A stretch of 64,000 nucleotides of DNA, taken from the NCBI GenBank assembly GCA_963848355.1, contig CAWKDG010000012.1, forward strand, positions 124,001 through 188,000, written 5' to 3'. This DNA comes from CAWKDG01 sp963848355. Lineage in GTDB: Bacteria; Actinomycetota; Acidimicrobiia; Acidimicrobiales; UBA8190. This document shows, in pieces, positions 1 to 8,032 of the stretch. The translations under genes were made by a program, and so were the position numbers. Below the pieces are notes generated by a model that was not told the DNA's origin, did no database searches, and saw only the letters and a program-made list of their open reading frames with translations. How positions within the stretch are numbered: position 1 is the stretch's first letter; every line of letters begins with the position of its first letter.

Positions 1-1880
1 ACCGACTCGTGATACTCGTCAGGTCCGATGACCCCGAAAATATGGGCGCTGCCGTCTGTCAACTGCCGGATCCGCGACGCCCAGTAACGGGCCGTCTCGA
101 GCAGGATCCGACGGCCGTCGCCGCTGCCGAACTCCTCGTCGCCTGACCAGTCGAGGTAACAGCACGTAGCCCAGGCCACGTCGGCCACGATGTGCGCTTC
201 GAGCTGGCCGGTACGGATGGGAATGATCCGCCCAGCCCGGTCCCGGGCGCTCGTCGGCGTCACGTCGCGACCGGTACGGGCCGACTCCCAGGGGAAACGG
301 GCACCGGCTCGAGCTTCGGCGCAGGGCCGCCTCCATGGCGGCCGGGAGCCGCCGCATGCGGTACTCGAGCATGGCCCTGGCCGCCGCCGGATGGGTGGCG
401 GCCAGAAAGGGAAGGACGAAGGTATCGGCGTCCCAGAAGACGTGGCCCCGGTAGCCGGTACCCGTCAATCCCCGGGCGCCGACAGCCGCTTCTCCGGTGT
501 CGGAGACCGAGGCCATCAGGTGGAACAGCGCGAGGCGGATGGCCAACTGCAACTCGTCGTCGCCCTCGACCACCACATCGACCTCCTCCCAGCGCCGAGC
601 CCATGCCCGACGATGTCGTTGGAGGAGGTGATCGAAGCCGGCGGAGCCGGCGGTGCCGAGGGCGTCGACCGCTGGGCCGGGGTCGGGGAGGTGATCGGGG
701 TCAGACCGGTAGACGGCGAGCCGGTCGAGCGTGCCACCTCGTGGTGCGGGTCTGCGAGGCGGCGGCCACGATCCCGCCATGGGAGGCGGCGACCTGGATC
801 CAGGTGGCCGCACCAGAGCGACCCTTGTCGTGGACGGAGTCGCCTGTCGGTGGCATCAGCGGGAGGTCCCGACCGTTGCCCCTTTGGACACCGAACCCGC
901 AGGACCGACGTGCTCGGCTCGGCCAGCGATGCGAATCGCACGCTGTCGAAGGAGGCACCGTCGGAAACGGTCCGTTCGTAGAGCACTCCTGTACGGAGGT
1001 CGAGGACGCGCCGCAGTGGTGCGCCGTTGGCTATTCCGGCCAGCTCGAACACCCTCGGTCCCGTAAGCAGATGGCTGTCGGCGCCGTCGCCGTCGTAGAC
1101 ACCGGCTGCCACCACCCAGGGGTGCTGGCTCGGATGTGGCACGAGGGACGCGCCGCTGGTGCCGAGATGGCCGTCGGCCAGGGTCATGAGCGCCTCATGG
1201 ACGCGCTCGTGCGTGCCGTCGAAGCCATCGACGACGAGGGACCACTCCGGATCTGGTCGTCGCCTGCGGAAGGGATCGCTCGCGCCGGAATCGCTGTTGA
1301 TGCGCCAGGACTCGGCGCAGGTCTGGCCAAGCAGCAGTGCGAGAAGCACGCATCGAGGGGAGGCGTCACGCCACCATCGACGAAACAGACCGTCACGTCG
1401 CCCAGGTCGGGCACGAGTAAGGGAGTTGCCTGGTGACCGACTTCCGACATTCCGTCGATCAGAACGAGAACGTCCCCGCTGTGAACCCCACGTCGCCACA
1501 GCTCGTTCAGGGTCTGGATCAGCGCACCTCCCTCCCGATCCGGAACGGGGTCCAGGGCGAATGACGTGGCTGGCGGTGGTCGATCGCCGGTCTCGTCGAT
1601 GACAGCCATGCCCGGAGCCACCGCTGTCGATCACGACGAGGTCGGCGACACCGATCGTGGGCCACTCGAGCAGTCCGACCATTTCGTCCACGGCGAGCGG
1701 TGCAATCACCCCGACGAGCATGCCGGCCCGGGCCAGCGCCTTCAGGGGCGCCACCGCATGCGCCACGGCGTCCGGAGCGGCGCTCCACAGGACGACCGCC
1801 TCGAAGCGCCGGTCGAGCTCCGGAGGTTGGTCCAGACGTTGGCTTCCGACGGGTCGCTTCGTGTCCGACCGCCTCGGCGA
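1..1880 (-). pseudogene. Glycoside hydrolase family 65 phosphorylase (Rv2006-like), frameshifted and cut by the window edge
   Basis: Read leftwards, several frames together give a GH65 (trehalose/maltose/kojibiose phosphorylase type) protein. Near 1400-1000 lies the N-terminal GH65 sandwich (DPEWSLVVDGFD, later RRVLDLRTGVLYERT). Near 700-450 is the start of the (alpha/alpha)6 barrel (GYRGHVFWDADTFVLPFL). At the very edge is the catalytic acid motif IGPDEYHE. A degenerate HAD-like segment (about 1850-1400) precedes the GH65 part, as in mycobacterial Rv2006. At least three frame changes are needed, so it is a decayed gene or indel-rich sequence. The C-terminus is outside the window. Substrate cannot be assigned. 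The HAD gene upstream (2429-3176) fits a phosphorylase plus beta-phosphoglucomutase pair for alpha-glucoside use. The start is uncertain. Confidence 0.7.
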
Positions 1881-1902
1881 TCGGTGGACGCGTGTGTTCC
1901 GG

Positions 1903-2362
1903 TCACACGGGAGCGATGTCAGACGCGCTCGCCTCGGCGCCGGATACTCCGGTGACCAGGTGGAACCGGCGTCCGGTGACCACGTCGGGACGGATGGACA
2001 GCACCATATGACCAGGTTCGGGCACCCAGGGCTCAGGGCATGGCTTCACCATGCAGAGCGTTGGCATCGGCCTTCGATGCCAGACCCCGAACCAGCACAC
2101 TCCAGGCCATTCCACGGTCGGTCTCGACCCGGTCGACCTCGAAGGCGACCAGTGAACCCGGCACCAGTTCCGACAGCCGCCCTGGTCCAATGCGCACAAA
2201 CACTCCGCCGTCGTGGAAGATGAAGTTGAGGGGCACCACGAGCGGAGACTGGCCGTCGGTCACGGCCAACCGGCCGACGTGATCCTCTTTGGCCGCCACC
2301 GCCAGCAACCGGAGACACTCGGGAGTCTCCAGGATCTCCGATCCGCGTTGATCAATCCACAT
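1903..2362 (-). pseudogene. PPOX-fold (pyridoxamine 5'-phosphate oxidase family) protein, frameshifted
   Basis: The N-terminal 109 codons (MWIDQRGSEILETPECLRLL..., VVPLNFIFHDGGVFVRIG, VAFEVDRVE, WSVLVRGLAS) are a flavin/F420-type split-barrel PPOX domain. The frame stops at 2033, but the missing C-terminus (RPDVVTGRRFHLVTG) continues in another frame to 1903. One extra C in the CCC near 2045 explains the break. Intact family members are about 140-150 residues, which this restores. Rv0080 of the DosR regulon belongs to the same family. Position between the HAD gene and the GH65 gene suggests one leftward operon. The biochemical role of these small proteins is unknown; binding of a flavin or deazaflavin is inferred from the fold. 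Confidence 0.7.
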
Positions 2363-2428
2363 GGCTCAACTATGGCGGTCCGAGGGAGCGCCGCCAAGAG
2401 TCGTTGGTCCCAACGCACCTGTATGGCG

Positions 2429-3176
2429 TCAAGGAGAGGCGCTATCCAACAGCTCGGCCAGGTCAGACACCACCACGTCGGCTCCAGATCGAAGAAGCTC
2501 TTCCGCCGTGGCACCCCGGCTCACGCCGACGACCAGGCCGAAGTGCCCGGCCCGTCCCGACGCCACCCCGGCCGGCGCGTCCTCCACCACGGCCGCTCGG
2601 CCCGGGTCGATACCCAAGTTCCCGGGCCGCGTACAGATAGGTGTCGGGAGCGGGTTTGCCGGCCAGCCCCTGCTCGGAGGTGACGTGACCGTCGACCCGC
2701 ACGTCGAAGAGGTCAGCGATCCCGGCCGCGTCGAGGACGGCTGCACAGTTCTCGCTGGCCGAGACGACCGCCAATCGGCGACCACTGTCTCGCAGCGCCC
2801 GGACCAGCGCGACAGACCCGGGGAAGGCGGTCACACCGCCCTCCGCCAGCATCCGCAGCACGAGGTCGTTCTTCCGGCGCCCCACGCCGATCACGGTTTC
2901 GCAGTCGGGCCCGTCCTCGGGTCCGCCCTCGGGAAGATGAATGCCACGCGACGAAAGGAACGAGCGGACTCCATCGAGGCGAGGCTCGCCGTCGACGAAT
3001 TGCTCATAGTCGGCTACTGGATCAAAGGGGGTGAACGGCACCCCCTCACCAGCCCGGCGAGAAAGGAACTCGTCGAAGGTGATCTTCCAGGCGGCGTCAT
3101 GGACAGAGGCGGTGTCAGTAAGGACCCCGTCAAGGTCGAAAAGCCAGGCCTCGAGGGTCGCCATTCGGCTCAGCAC
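2429..3176 (-). pseudogene. HAD-family hydrolase, beta-phosphoglucomutase type, with one frameshift
   Basis: Motif I is WLFDLDGVLTDTASVH, with nucleophile and acid-base aspartates in DLDGVLTD. A helical cap follows, then motif II (LAVVSASENCAAVLDAAG) and the lysine of GKPAPDTYLYAA. The expected motif III (DPGRAAVVEDAPAGV) is in the next frame after an extra G in the GGG near 2632. Joined, the protein is about 245 residues, normal for beta-phosphoglucomutase. The GTG start at 3176 has AGAAGGG upstream; an ATG at 3164 is the alternative. The role would be to convert the beta-glucose 1-phosphate released by the adjacent GH65 phosphorylase to glucose 6-phosphate. In Mycobacterium the HAD and GH65 parts are fused in Rv2006, a DosR-regulon member. 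Confidence 0.75.
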
Positions 3177-3277
3177 CGTGCCCTTCTCCCGCATCATGAG
3201 GTCATTGGATGGTGACCAGACCCACACTCTCGGTGGCCGGTTCCCAGCAGCCGCAGCGACGCGGGGCGATCTGGCTA

Positions 3278-3710
3278 TCACCGCGACGGGAGCTTGGGAT
3301 CAAGGATCTCCTTCGCGATCGGAGACACGACTGCTCCGAGTTCGAGGATGAGGGCCACCAGCAGGTCGTCCACCGTGATAATCCCCCCAAGATCGCCGTC
3401 TTCGAGGACCGGCAGACGCCGGACGCCGGCGTCTTTCAGTAGTCGATAGGCATCGAAGATGTCGGCAGACCCTTGGATCGTCACCGGGTGTTCGCTCATC
3501 ACCGCCTTGACGTGGGTCGTCGACCCTCGCCCTTCTCCCAACACCACGCACCGCTATATCACGGTCCGTCACGATCCCCACGACGTCGTCGCCACTCACC
3601 ACGACGAGTGATCCGACCCCATGGGTGCCCATCAGCTGGGCCGCTTCCTCGAGGGTGCACTCCGGGGGAACGGTAACGGGAGCCTGGTGCAGACATTCGC
3701 TCACTCGCAT
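3278..3710 (-). pseudogene. Tandem CBS-domain protein, hypoxic response protein 1-like, with one frameshift
   Basis: Two CBS motifs make up the product. The first reads MRVSECLHQAPVTVPPECTL through VVGIVTDRDIAVRG. The second lies in another frame: VKAVMSEHPVTIQGSADIF through LGGIITVDDLLVALILEL. The frames meet near 3540, where one extra T in GTTGGG explains the shift. The joined length of about 143 residues equals Rv2626c (HRP1), a strongly DosR-induced protein. CBS pairs usually bind adenosyl ligands; the ligand here is unknown. The ATG at 3710 sits behind GGGAGGAGG at rather long spacing. It appears to lead the HAD-PPOX-GH65 genes. Confidence 0.72.
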
Positions 3711-3808
3711 GGCCGGTCGGCCTCCTCCCACAAGTTGGCCGGATGGCGTCGTCCTTGTCGACCGGGACGCATCGGCATTCGTCCTGGCCTGATCGTTCGC
3801 ACATCAGG

Positions 3809-4201
3809 TTATTCATCGCTCGCTTCTGCCGTGCTGGTCGGTGGCGTCTTCTCACCGTCGGACCTAACTCGTATCGGCTCCAAGAGGTCATCGTAGAGAA
3901 TGGATATCGGGACCGAGCCAGACGCCGGACTCGCCCGTACCTCGGATCGCCGGCTGGCATCTCCGTTTCCCGAGGACATGGCTCGGCCCGGGGATTGAGC
4001 TGATCGAGCGTCGCTCAGAGAGGCGCTCAGGGTGCCGAGCGCGTTGAGCGCACCATGGATGGCACGCGTCGCCTCGATGAGTTCCATCGAAGGATTGGAG
4101 CAGTCGTACAACCAGTCGATCGTGGCGGCAACATCGGTCAATTCGGCGGCCGCCTTTCCCAAGAGCTCTGTCCGACTTTCAAGATCCATCGAGCCAGCCA
4201 C
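3809..4201 (-). CDS. Hypothetical protein, about 130 aa, behind a DosR-like box
   Basis: No family recognised. The N-terminal 70 residues look helical and acidic (LESRTELLGKAAAELTDVAA, then DWLYDCSNPSMELIEATRAI). The C-terminal 60 residues are polar and probably disordered. The GTG at 4201 was chosen because GGAGG lies 6 nt upstream; an ATG four codons in is the alternative. A DosR-like box (AGGACTTTCGACCCTA on the minus strand, 4279-4294) is 77 nt upstream, which makes it a likely regulon member. The next gene leftwards is the CBS protein, about 100 nt away. Confidence 0.55.
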   Translation of the reverse strand: MAGSMDLESRTELLGKAAAELTDVAATIDWLYDCSNPSMELIEATRAIHGALNALGTLSASLSDARSAQSPGRAMSSGNGDASRRSEVRASPASGSVPISILYDDLLEPIRVRSDGEKTPPTSTAEASDE

Positions 4202-4359
4202 CGTGGACCTCCTCCCTGGTGCTCTTCCGGGATCCAACAACCCCACTATGCACGGTACGCGACCTCTTCCCGCTCCTCTAGGGTCGAAAGTCCTCACCAG
4301 GCCGAGGTCACGAGAACGACGGTACCGTCCAGCCACTGATCCGGCGCTGTCGTTGGGGC

Positions 4360-4806
4360 TCATTCCGACGGTCGGAGGACCAGCACCGGACAGTGCGCGT
4401 TGGTGGCGCAGTGCTCGCTGACAGACCCAATCAACATGCCGGCGAACTCACCGTGGCCACGACTGCCGACGACGAGCAGGTCCGCGCCTTTGGAGGCCGC
4501 TACCAGAACGGGGGCCGGATGACCCTCGACGACGGTCGTCTGAACCGGCACATCGGCGTGTGCCACCAGGAGGGGAGCCAGCGCGTCACTGAGCATCTTC
4601 TGGGCGTCCACCTTCGGGTCATACTCAGGAGGAAAGGGATAGGCCCACCCGTAGTTCGTCGGCCACTCCCATGTCGTGATGACCTCAAGGCTCGATCCCG
4701 TCAGCTCTGCCTGGCGTAGCGCCCACTCCAACGCTGCCACCGACGATTCCGATCCGTCGACTCCCACAACGATCCGATGGATCGGCTCTGATTGTCTGCT
4801 GGTCAC
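4360..4806 (-). CDS. Universal stress protein, ATP-binding type
   Basis: This is a complete single-domain UspA-fold protein of 148 residues. It starts with the beta1 strand and Walker-like aspartate (IVVGVDGSESSVAALEWALRQ). It ends with the ATP-binding signature G-x2-G-x9-G-S (GSRGHGEFAGMLIGSVSEH), followed by CPVLVLRP. Such proteins bind ATP and modulate stress physiology in the cytoplasm; Rv2623 is the mycobacterial example in the DosR regulon. It is transcribed away from the flavodoxin gene at 4988, and the intervening region holds a DosR-like box at 4912-4927. The start ATG is the first in frame, and its ribosome-binding site is only weakly visible. Confidence 0.88.
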   Translation of the reverse strand: MTSRQSEPIHRIVVGVDGSESSVAALEWALRQAELTGSSLEVITTWEWPTNYGWAYPFPPEYDPKVDAQKMLSDALAPLLVAHADVPVQTTVVEGHPAPVLVAASKGADLLVVGSRGHGEFAGMLIGSVSEHCATNAHCPVLVLRPSE

Positions 4807-4911
4807 TGTTCACTCCTCTGAAAGCTTCATGGTCGCTGACTCTCACCATAGGCGCCATCGTCATTTCTCCTCTCGAGAATAATGAGCCCCGGTACCGAAT
4901 TCACACCCAAT

Positions 4912-4927
4912 GTGACTTTGGACCCTG
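4912..4927 (+). promoter_or_regulatory. DosR-like box between universal stress and flavodoxin genes
   Basis: GTGACTTTGGACCCTG matches the window consensus GKGACYTTYGGCCCTA. It lies 60 nt before the flavodoxin ATG (4988), the same spacing as the boxes ahead of the two other rightward universal stress genes. It could also serve the leftward gene starting at 4806. Confidence 0.6.
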
Positions 4928-4987
4928 TTGCTCTCCGACTCTCTCATGGAACGGTGGATCCAGTTCCTGATCCGGGAAGGAGCGACC

Positions 4988-5533
4988 ATGAGAGCCGTCG
5001 TCGTCTATGAGTCGATGTTCGGAAGCACCCGTCAGATTGCCGAAGCGATCGCCGACGGTCTCGGTCATTCCGCCGCTGTTCGGACGGTGCGAGTCCTCGA
5101 TGCCGATCCCAACGTGTGCGAAGGAGTCGACCTCGTCGTCGTCGGCGGTCCGACACAGGCATGGAGCATGTCCAGGCCATCCACGCGCCGCGGCGCCCCG
5201 CTGCACCTCAGTGATCCCACCAATGACCTCGTGCTCGAGCCTGGCGCCGACTGGGGTCCTGGTGTACGGGAGTGGATCGCCTCTCTCGACCGGGTTGTGG
5301 CCATGGGCGCCGCCTTCGACACCCGAATCTCATCGCCGGTCCTAATCACAGGGCGAGCGTCCAGGAGCATCCGTCGCCACCTCGCCCGTCACGGACTGAC
5401 CATGATCGCCCCGCCCGAGAGCTTTCTCGTCGACAAGAAGAGTCACCTCGTGCCTGGTGAGGTCGATCGAGCGCGGGCCTGGGGAGCGCGTTTGGCGACG
5501 GAGGTCGACCGTCTGGGCCCCCTGAACGCCTGA
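4988..5533 (+). CDS. Flavodoxin-domain protein
   Basis: The 181-residue protein begins with the flavodoxin FMN phosphate-binding loop (VVVYESMFGSTRQIAEAIADGL, where S-M-F-G-S-T-R-Q is the T/S-x-T-G-x-T loop equivalent). It continues with VDLVVVGGPTQAW, the second flavin loop. A middle segment (GVREWIASLDRVVAMGAAFDTRI) and ESFLVDK complete the fold. It probably acts as an FMN electron carrier or flavodoxin-like oxidoreductase in the cytoplasm. GGAAGGAG lies 6 nt ahead of the ATG at 4988, which is why that start was preferred to an upstream in-frame codon. It is likely induced with the universal stress genes through the box at 4912. Confidence 0.8.
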   Translation: MRAVVVYESMFGSTRQIAEAIADGLGHSAAVRTVRVLDADPNVCEGVDLVVVGGPTQAWSMSRPSTRRGAPLHLSDPTNDLVLEPGADWGPGVREWIASLDRVVAMGAAFDTRISSPVLITGRASRSIRRHLARHGLTMIAPPESFLVDKKSHLVPGEVDRARAWGARLATEVDRLGPLNA

Positions 5534-5557
5534 ACAATCCACGACCAAGAGTCGTTC

Positions 5558-5573
5558 GGGACCTTTGGCACTA
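5558..5573 (+). promoter_or_regulatory. DosR-like box ahead of universal stress gene
   Basis: GGGACCTTTGGCACTA, 61 nt before the ATG at 5635. The identical 16-mer occurs at 41451-41466, 60 nt before the paralogous gene at 41527. Confidence 0.75.
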
Positions 5574-5634
5574 CTCGGGCACCGTCAGATCGGAGATCGT
5601 GGCAGAAGAGCAGAATCCGAAAAGGAGAGAGACG

Positions 5635-6027
5635 ATGTTTGAGCACATCTTGATGGCGGTGGATGGATCTGAGTATGACCGGAAGGCACTCGGAGCCACC
5701 AAGGAGTTGGCCACATTGGCCGAAGCTCCGGTCCGCGTCGTCCACGTCCGACAAAGCGATGTTCTCGAGGAGCGGGAGGAGGCATCCCGCCTTCTCGACG
5801 GGGTCGTGGCTGACCTCGTGAGCGCAGGAGTGAAGGCAACCGGCATCGTTCGCTCCTCCTTGACGGCCTTCGTGGCACTCGAGATCCTCAAGGAGGCCGA
5901 GGAGTGTGGGGCCTCGGTGATCGTCATGGGGTGCCGAGGGGTCAGCGACCTCGCCGGTCTCATCGTGGGCAGCACGGCCCACAAGGTTCTCCACCTGGGC
6001 GAACTCCCCGTCTTGCTCGTCCGCTAG
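5635..6027 (+). CDS. Universal stress protein upstream of dosR
   Basis: A 130-residue UspA-fold protein: FEHILMAVDGSEYDRKALGA at the N-terminus, MGCRGVSDLAGLIVGSTAHKVLH as the nucleotide-binding loop (G-x2-G-x9-G-S), then LPVLLVR. The ATG at 5635 has AAAAGGAGAGAG directly upstream, so the longer in-frame extension from 5599 was dropped. It is nearly the twin of the protein at 41527. A universal stress gene immediately before the response regulator repeats the mycobacterial Rv3134c-dosR arrangement. This supports co-regulation with dosR about 190 nt downstream. Confidence 0.88.
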   Translation: MFEHILMAVDGSEYDRKALGATKELATLAEAPVRVVHVRQSDVLEEREEASRLLDGVVADLVSAGVKATGIVRSSLTAFVALEILKEAEECGASVIVMGCRGVSDLAGLIVGSTAHKVLHLGELPVLLVR

Positions 6028-6115
6028 ATGGTGGTCGGCGCATTGCTCCCCTGGCACCCGTCGTGCCTCGAGATCCAGTGGTGGGCCCAGCGGTTCCGCT
6101 AGGCGGCGTTTATAG

Positions 6116-6129
6116 GGGTCCCGGGACCC
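6116..6129. promoter_or_regulatory. Perfect 14-bp palindrome upstream of dosR
   Basis: GGGTCCCGGGACCC is fully self-complementary and carries two GGGAC half-sites like those of the DosR box. It sits 91 nt before the dosR GTG start, in the 193-nt gap after the universal stress gene. An autoregulatory operator is a reasonable inference; nothing else supports it. Confidence 0.4.
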
Positions 6130-6220
6130 AAATGGCGGCGCTCACCGCCCTGATGACCGGTCCGTGTCTCCGGGGCCCGCCCGCGTTTCTTCGTACACGG
6201 GATCTGGCAATATAGGGATC

Positions 6221-6887
6221 GTGACAATACGTGTTTTCCTCCTCGATGATCACGAATTGGTTCGGAGAGGCGTACGGGACCTGTTGCGAGCCCACGACGA
6301 TATGACCGTCGTCGGGGAAGCGGGAACGGCCGAAGACGCGCTTCGGCAGATTCCCCAGCTGGAGCCTGACGTGGCCGTTCTCGACGTCCGGCTGAGCGAC
6401 GAGCAGTCGGCCATGACGGGGATCGAGGTGTGTCGGGAGATCCGGTCGGCCCATCCGGCGGTGGCCTGCATCATGCTCACGAGTTATGCCGACGACGAAG
6501 CCCTTCTCACCGCCATCATGGCCGGCGCGGCCGGTTACGTGCTCAAACAGATACACGGCACGGACCTGGTGAACGCCGTGCGCCGCGTGGCGGCCGGGGA
6601 GAGCCTGCTCGATCCGGCGACCACGGCGCGGGTGCTGGAGAGGCTCCGGGCGCCCTCGAAGACAGAGGATCCACTCGGCCGTCCTTACCCCTCAGGAGCG
6701 TCGTATTCTCGACCTCATCGCCGATGGACTGACCAACCGGCAGATCGGTGAAGTCATGTTTCTGGCGGAGAAGACAGTCAAGAACTATGTCTCAAACCTG
6801 TTGGCCAAGCTGGGGATGGAACGTCGAACCCAGGCCGCCGCCTTTGCCGCCCGCCTGGCGGAGAGACGGGAGGGCGGTCAGTCCTGA
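6221..6887 (+). pseudogene. dosR: DosR/DevR-type LuxR-family response regulator, one frameshift in the linker
   Basis: The receiver domain (residues about 1-125) has DDHELVRRG, the phospho-acceptor aspartate in PDVAVLDVRL, the T of MLTSY and the K of YVLKQI. After the linker (KTEDPLGR) one extra base near 6684 shifts the frame. The output domain then reads LTPQERRILDLIADGLTNRQ, VMFLAEKTVKNYVSN and LLAKLGMERRTQAA. The recognition helix EKTVKNYVS and the LLAKLGMERRTQA stretch are the same as in mycobacterial DosR, which is about the same length (217 residues). A GTG start at 6221 follows a TATAGGG -10-like sequence. If the indel is an assembly error, this is the master activator of the boxes in this window. 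If real, the receiver alone would be made. The partner kinase is probably at 21971-23104. Confidence 0.85.
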
Positions 6888-6943
6888 GCTGTCGAAGGCG
6901 ACCTGACCACTGATCCGTCCGACCTCGGAATTTCCCGGAATTT

Positions 6944-6959
6944 GGGACTTTCGGCCATG
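6944..6959 (+). promoter_or_regulatory. DosR-like box, 34 nt before PPOX gene
   Basis: GGGACTTTCGGCCATG. Exactly 34 nt separate it from the ATG at 6994, the same distance as at three other genes in the window (21874, 24073, 31661). Confidence 0.75.
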
Positions 6960-6993
6960 GTGGCCCAGGCCCTCATTTCGGGACACTGGAGGG

Positions 6994-7410
6994 ATGCCCA
7001 TCTCCGGGAAGATCCAATTCGAGGAGATCCCTCCTGACGACTGCCTGATGCTCCTGGAGCTGGCGTACGTCGGTCGGATCGGCGTATCGGTCCACGCGCT
7101 CCCGGTCATCTTGCCCGTGAACTACGTCATCCACGAGGGCGATGTCGTCTTCAGGGTCGGCGTCTGGGACAAAGCTGGCCGCCGCCACGGCCGGCGCAGT
7201 CGTTGCGTTCGAAGTCGATCACTCCGACCCCCAAGGCACCAGTGGCTGGAGCGTCCTTCTTCAAGGGACGAGTGGAGGAGATCGTTGACCCCGCGCAGAT
7301 AGCCCAGGCACGTACACTCCCCCTTCAGTCATGGGCACTCGATGGCGCAGCCGACCATTACGTTCGCCTCCACCCGACGATGGTCAGCGGTCGTCGATTT
7401 CAGCCAGCCG
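6994..7410 (+). pseudogene. PPOX-fold protein, at least two frameshifts
   Basis: The start (IQFEEIPPDDCLMLLELAYV, GRIGVSVHALPVILPVNYVI, GDVVFRVG) is a clear PPOX split-barrel domain. Near 7168 the frame changes to GTKLAAATAGAVVAFEVDHS and GWSVLLQG. Near 7265 it changes again to GRVEEIVDPAQIAQARTLPL and YVRLHPTMVSGRRF. GRRF is the usual family C-terminus, so the gene should end near 7410; the present frame has no stop until 7982. It converges on another PPOX gene ending at 7400, so the two 3' ends overlap or touch. Cofactor and substrate are unknown. Confidence 0.65.
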
Positions 7411-7852
7411 GACATGCAGAGCTCCCAGACGAGACGATCAACGTCGTGCGGACTCTCCGACCCGTGATTGTGCGAGGGACGATCGTGAGCCACCGATCCG
7501 CGGGGGGAGGGGCCCACGAATGGGCGCTCAGGGACCGGAGCGCTTCGGAACGTTCGTCAATGGCCGTCGAGATGTCTTCTCCGATACCTTGGATCAGCAC
7601 ACTCCAACCCACCCCCTGCTCCCAGTCGACGTGGTCGACTTCGAAGCTGACCGAAGTAAGCGGCGCATGGAGGGTCTTGGCTCCTTGGTTGGTCTGGAGG
7701 ACGATGGTTTCACCATCCAAGACGAACCCCATCGGAAGTACGAGGGGAGCGCCGTCCACCACGACACCGAGGCGTCCCAGGCGTTGGGTCGACACGAGTG
7801 CTAGGCACTCGTCATGTCCGAGCTCCTCGAAGACACCACCCTTGCGTTCCAT
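7400..7852 (-). CDS. PPOX-fold (pyridoxamine 5'-phosphate oxidase family) protein
   Basis: A complete 150-residue split-barrel protein: GVFEELGHDECLALVSTQRL, RLGVVVDGAPLVLPMGFVLD, SVSFEVDHVDWEQGVGWSVL, WLTIVPRTITGRRVRTTLIV. The pattern LGR-G-hydrophobic-ALPV-N and the C-terminal TGRR are typical of the small PPOX proteins found in DosR regulons (Rv0080 family). The ATG at 7852 was chosen because GGGAGG lies 7 nt upstream. No clear DosR box is visible upstream. Catalytic function is not established for the family. Confidence 0.8.
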   Translation of the reverse strand: MERKGGVFEELGHDECLALVSTQRLGRLGVVVDGAPLVLPMGFVLDGETIVLQTNQGAKTLHAPLTSVSFEVDHVDWEQGVGWSVLIQGIGEDISTAIDERSEALRSLSAHSWAPPPADRWLTIVPRTITGRRVRTTLIVSSGSSACPAG

Positions 7853-8032
7853 GTCGTTTCCTCCCTGCCCCACTGCGCCCAGAGTACTCTTCCCGACCTT
7901 CTGCGGTCCGTCGTCTCACGATGAGACCACAGATCAAAAGCCCCTTCGTACCGGAGCAACGGGTTCGCCGCATGCCTCCTGAGAGTGCTCTCGGCCTCAA
8001 TGTTCATGAAATAGGACGCCCTCCCCTGCCCT

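Noticed and set aside
3764..3779. GGGACGCATCGGCATT before the CBS gene at 3710
   Set aside because: Matches only GGGAC and GGC; insufficient without experimental support.
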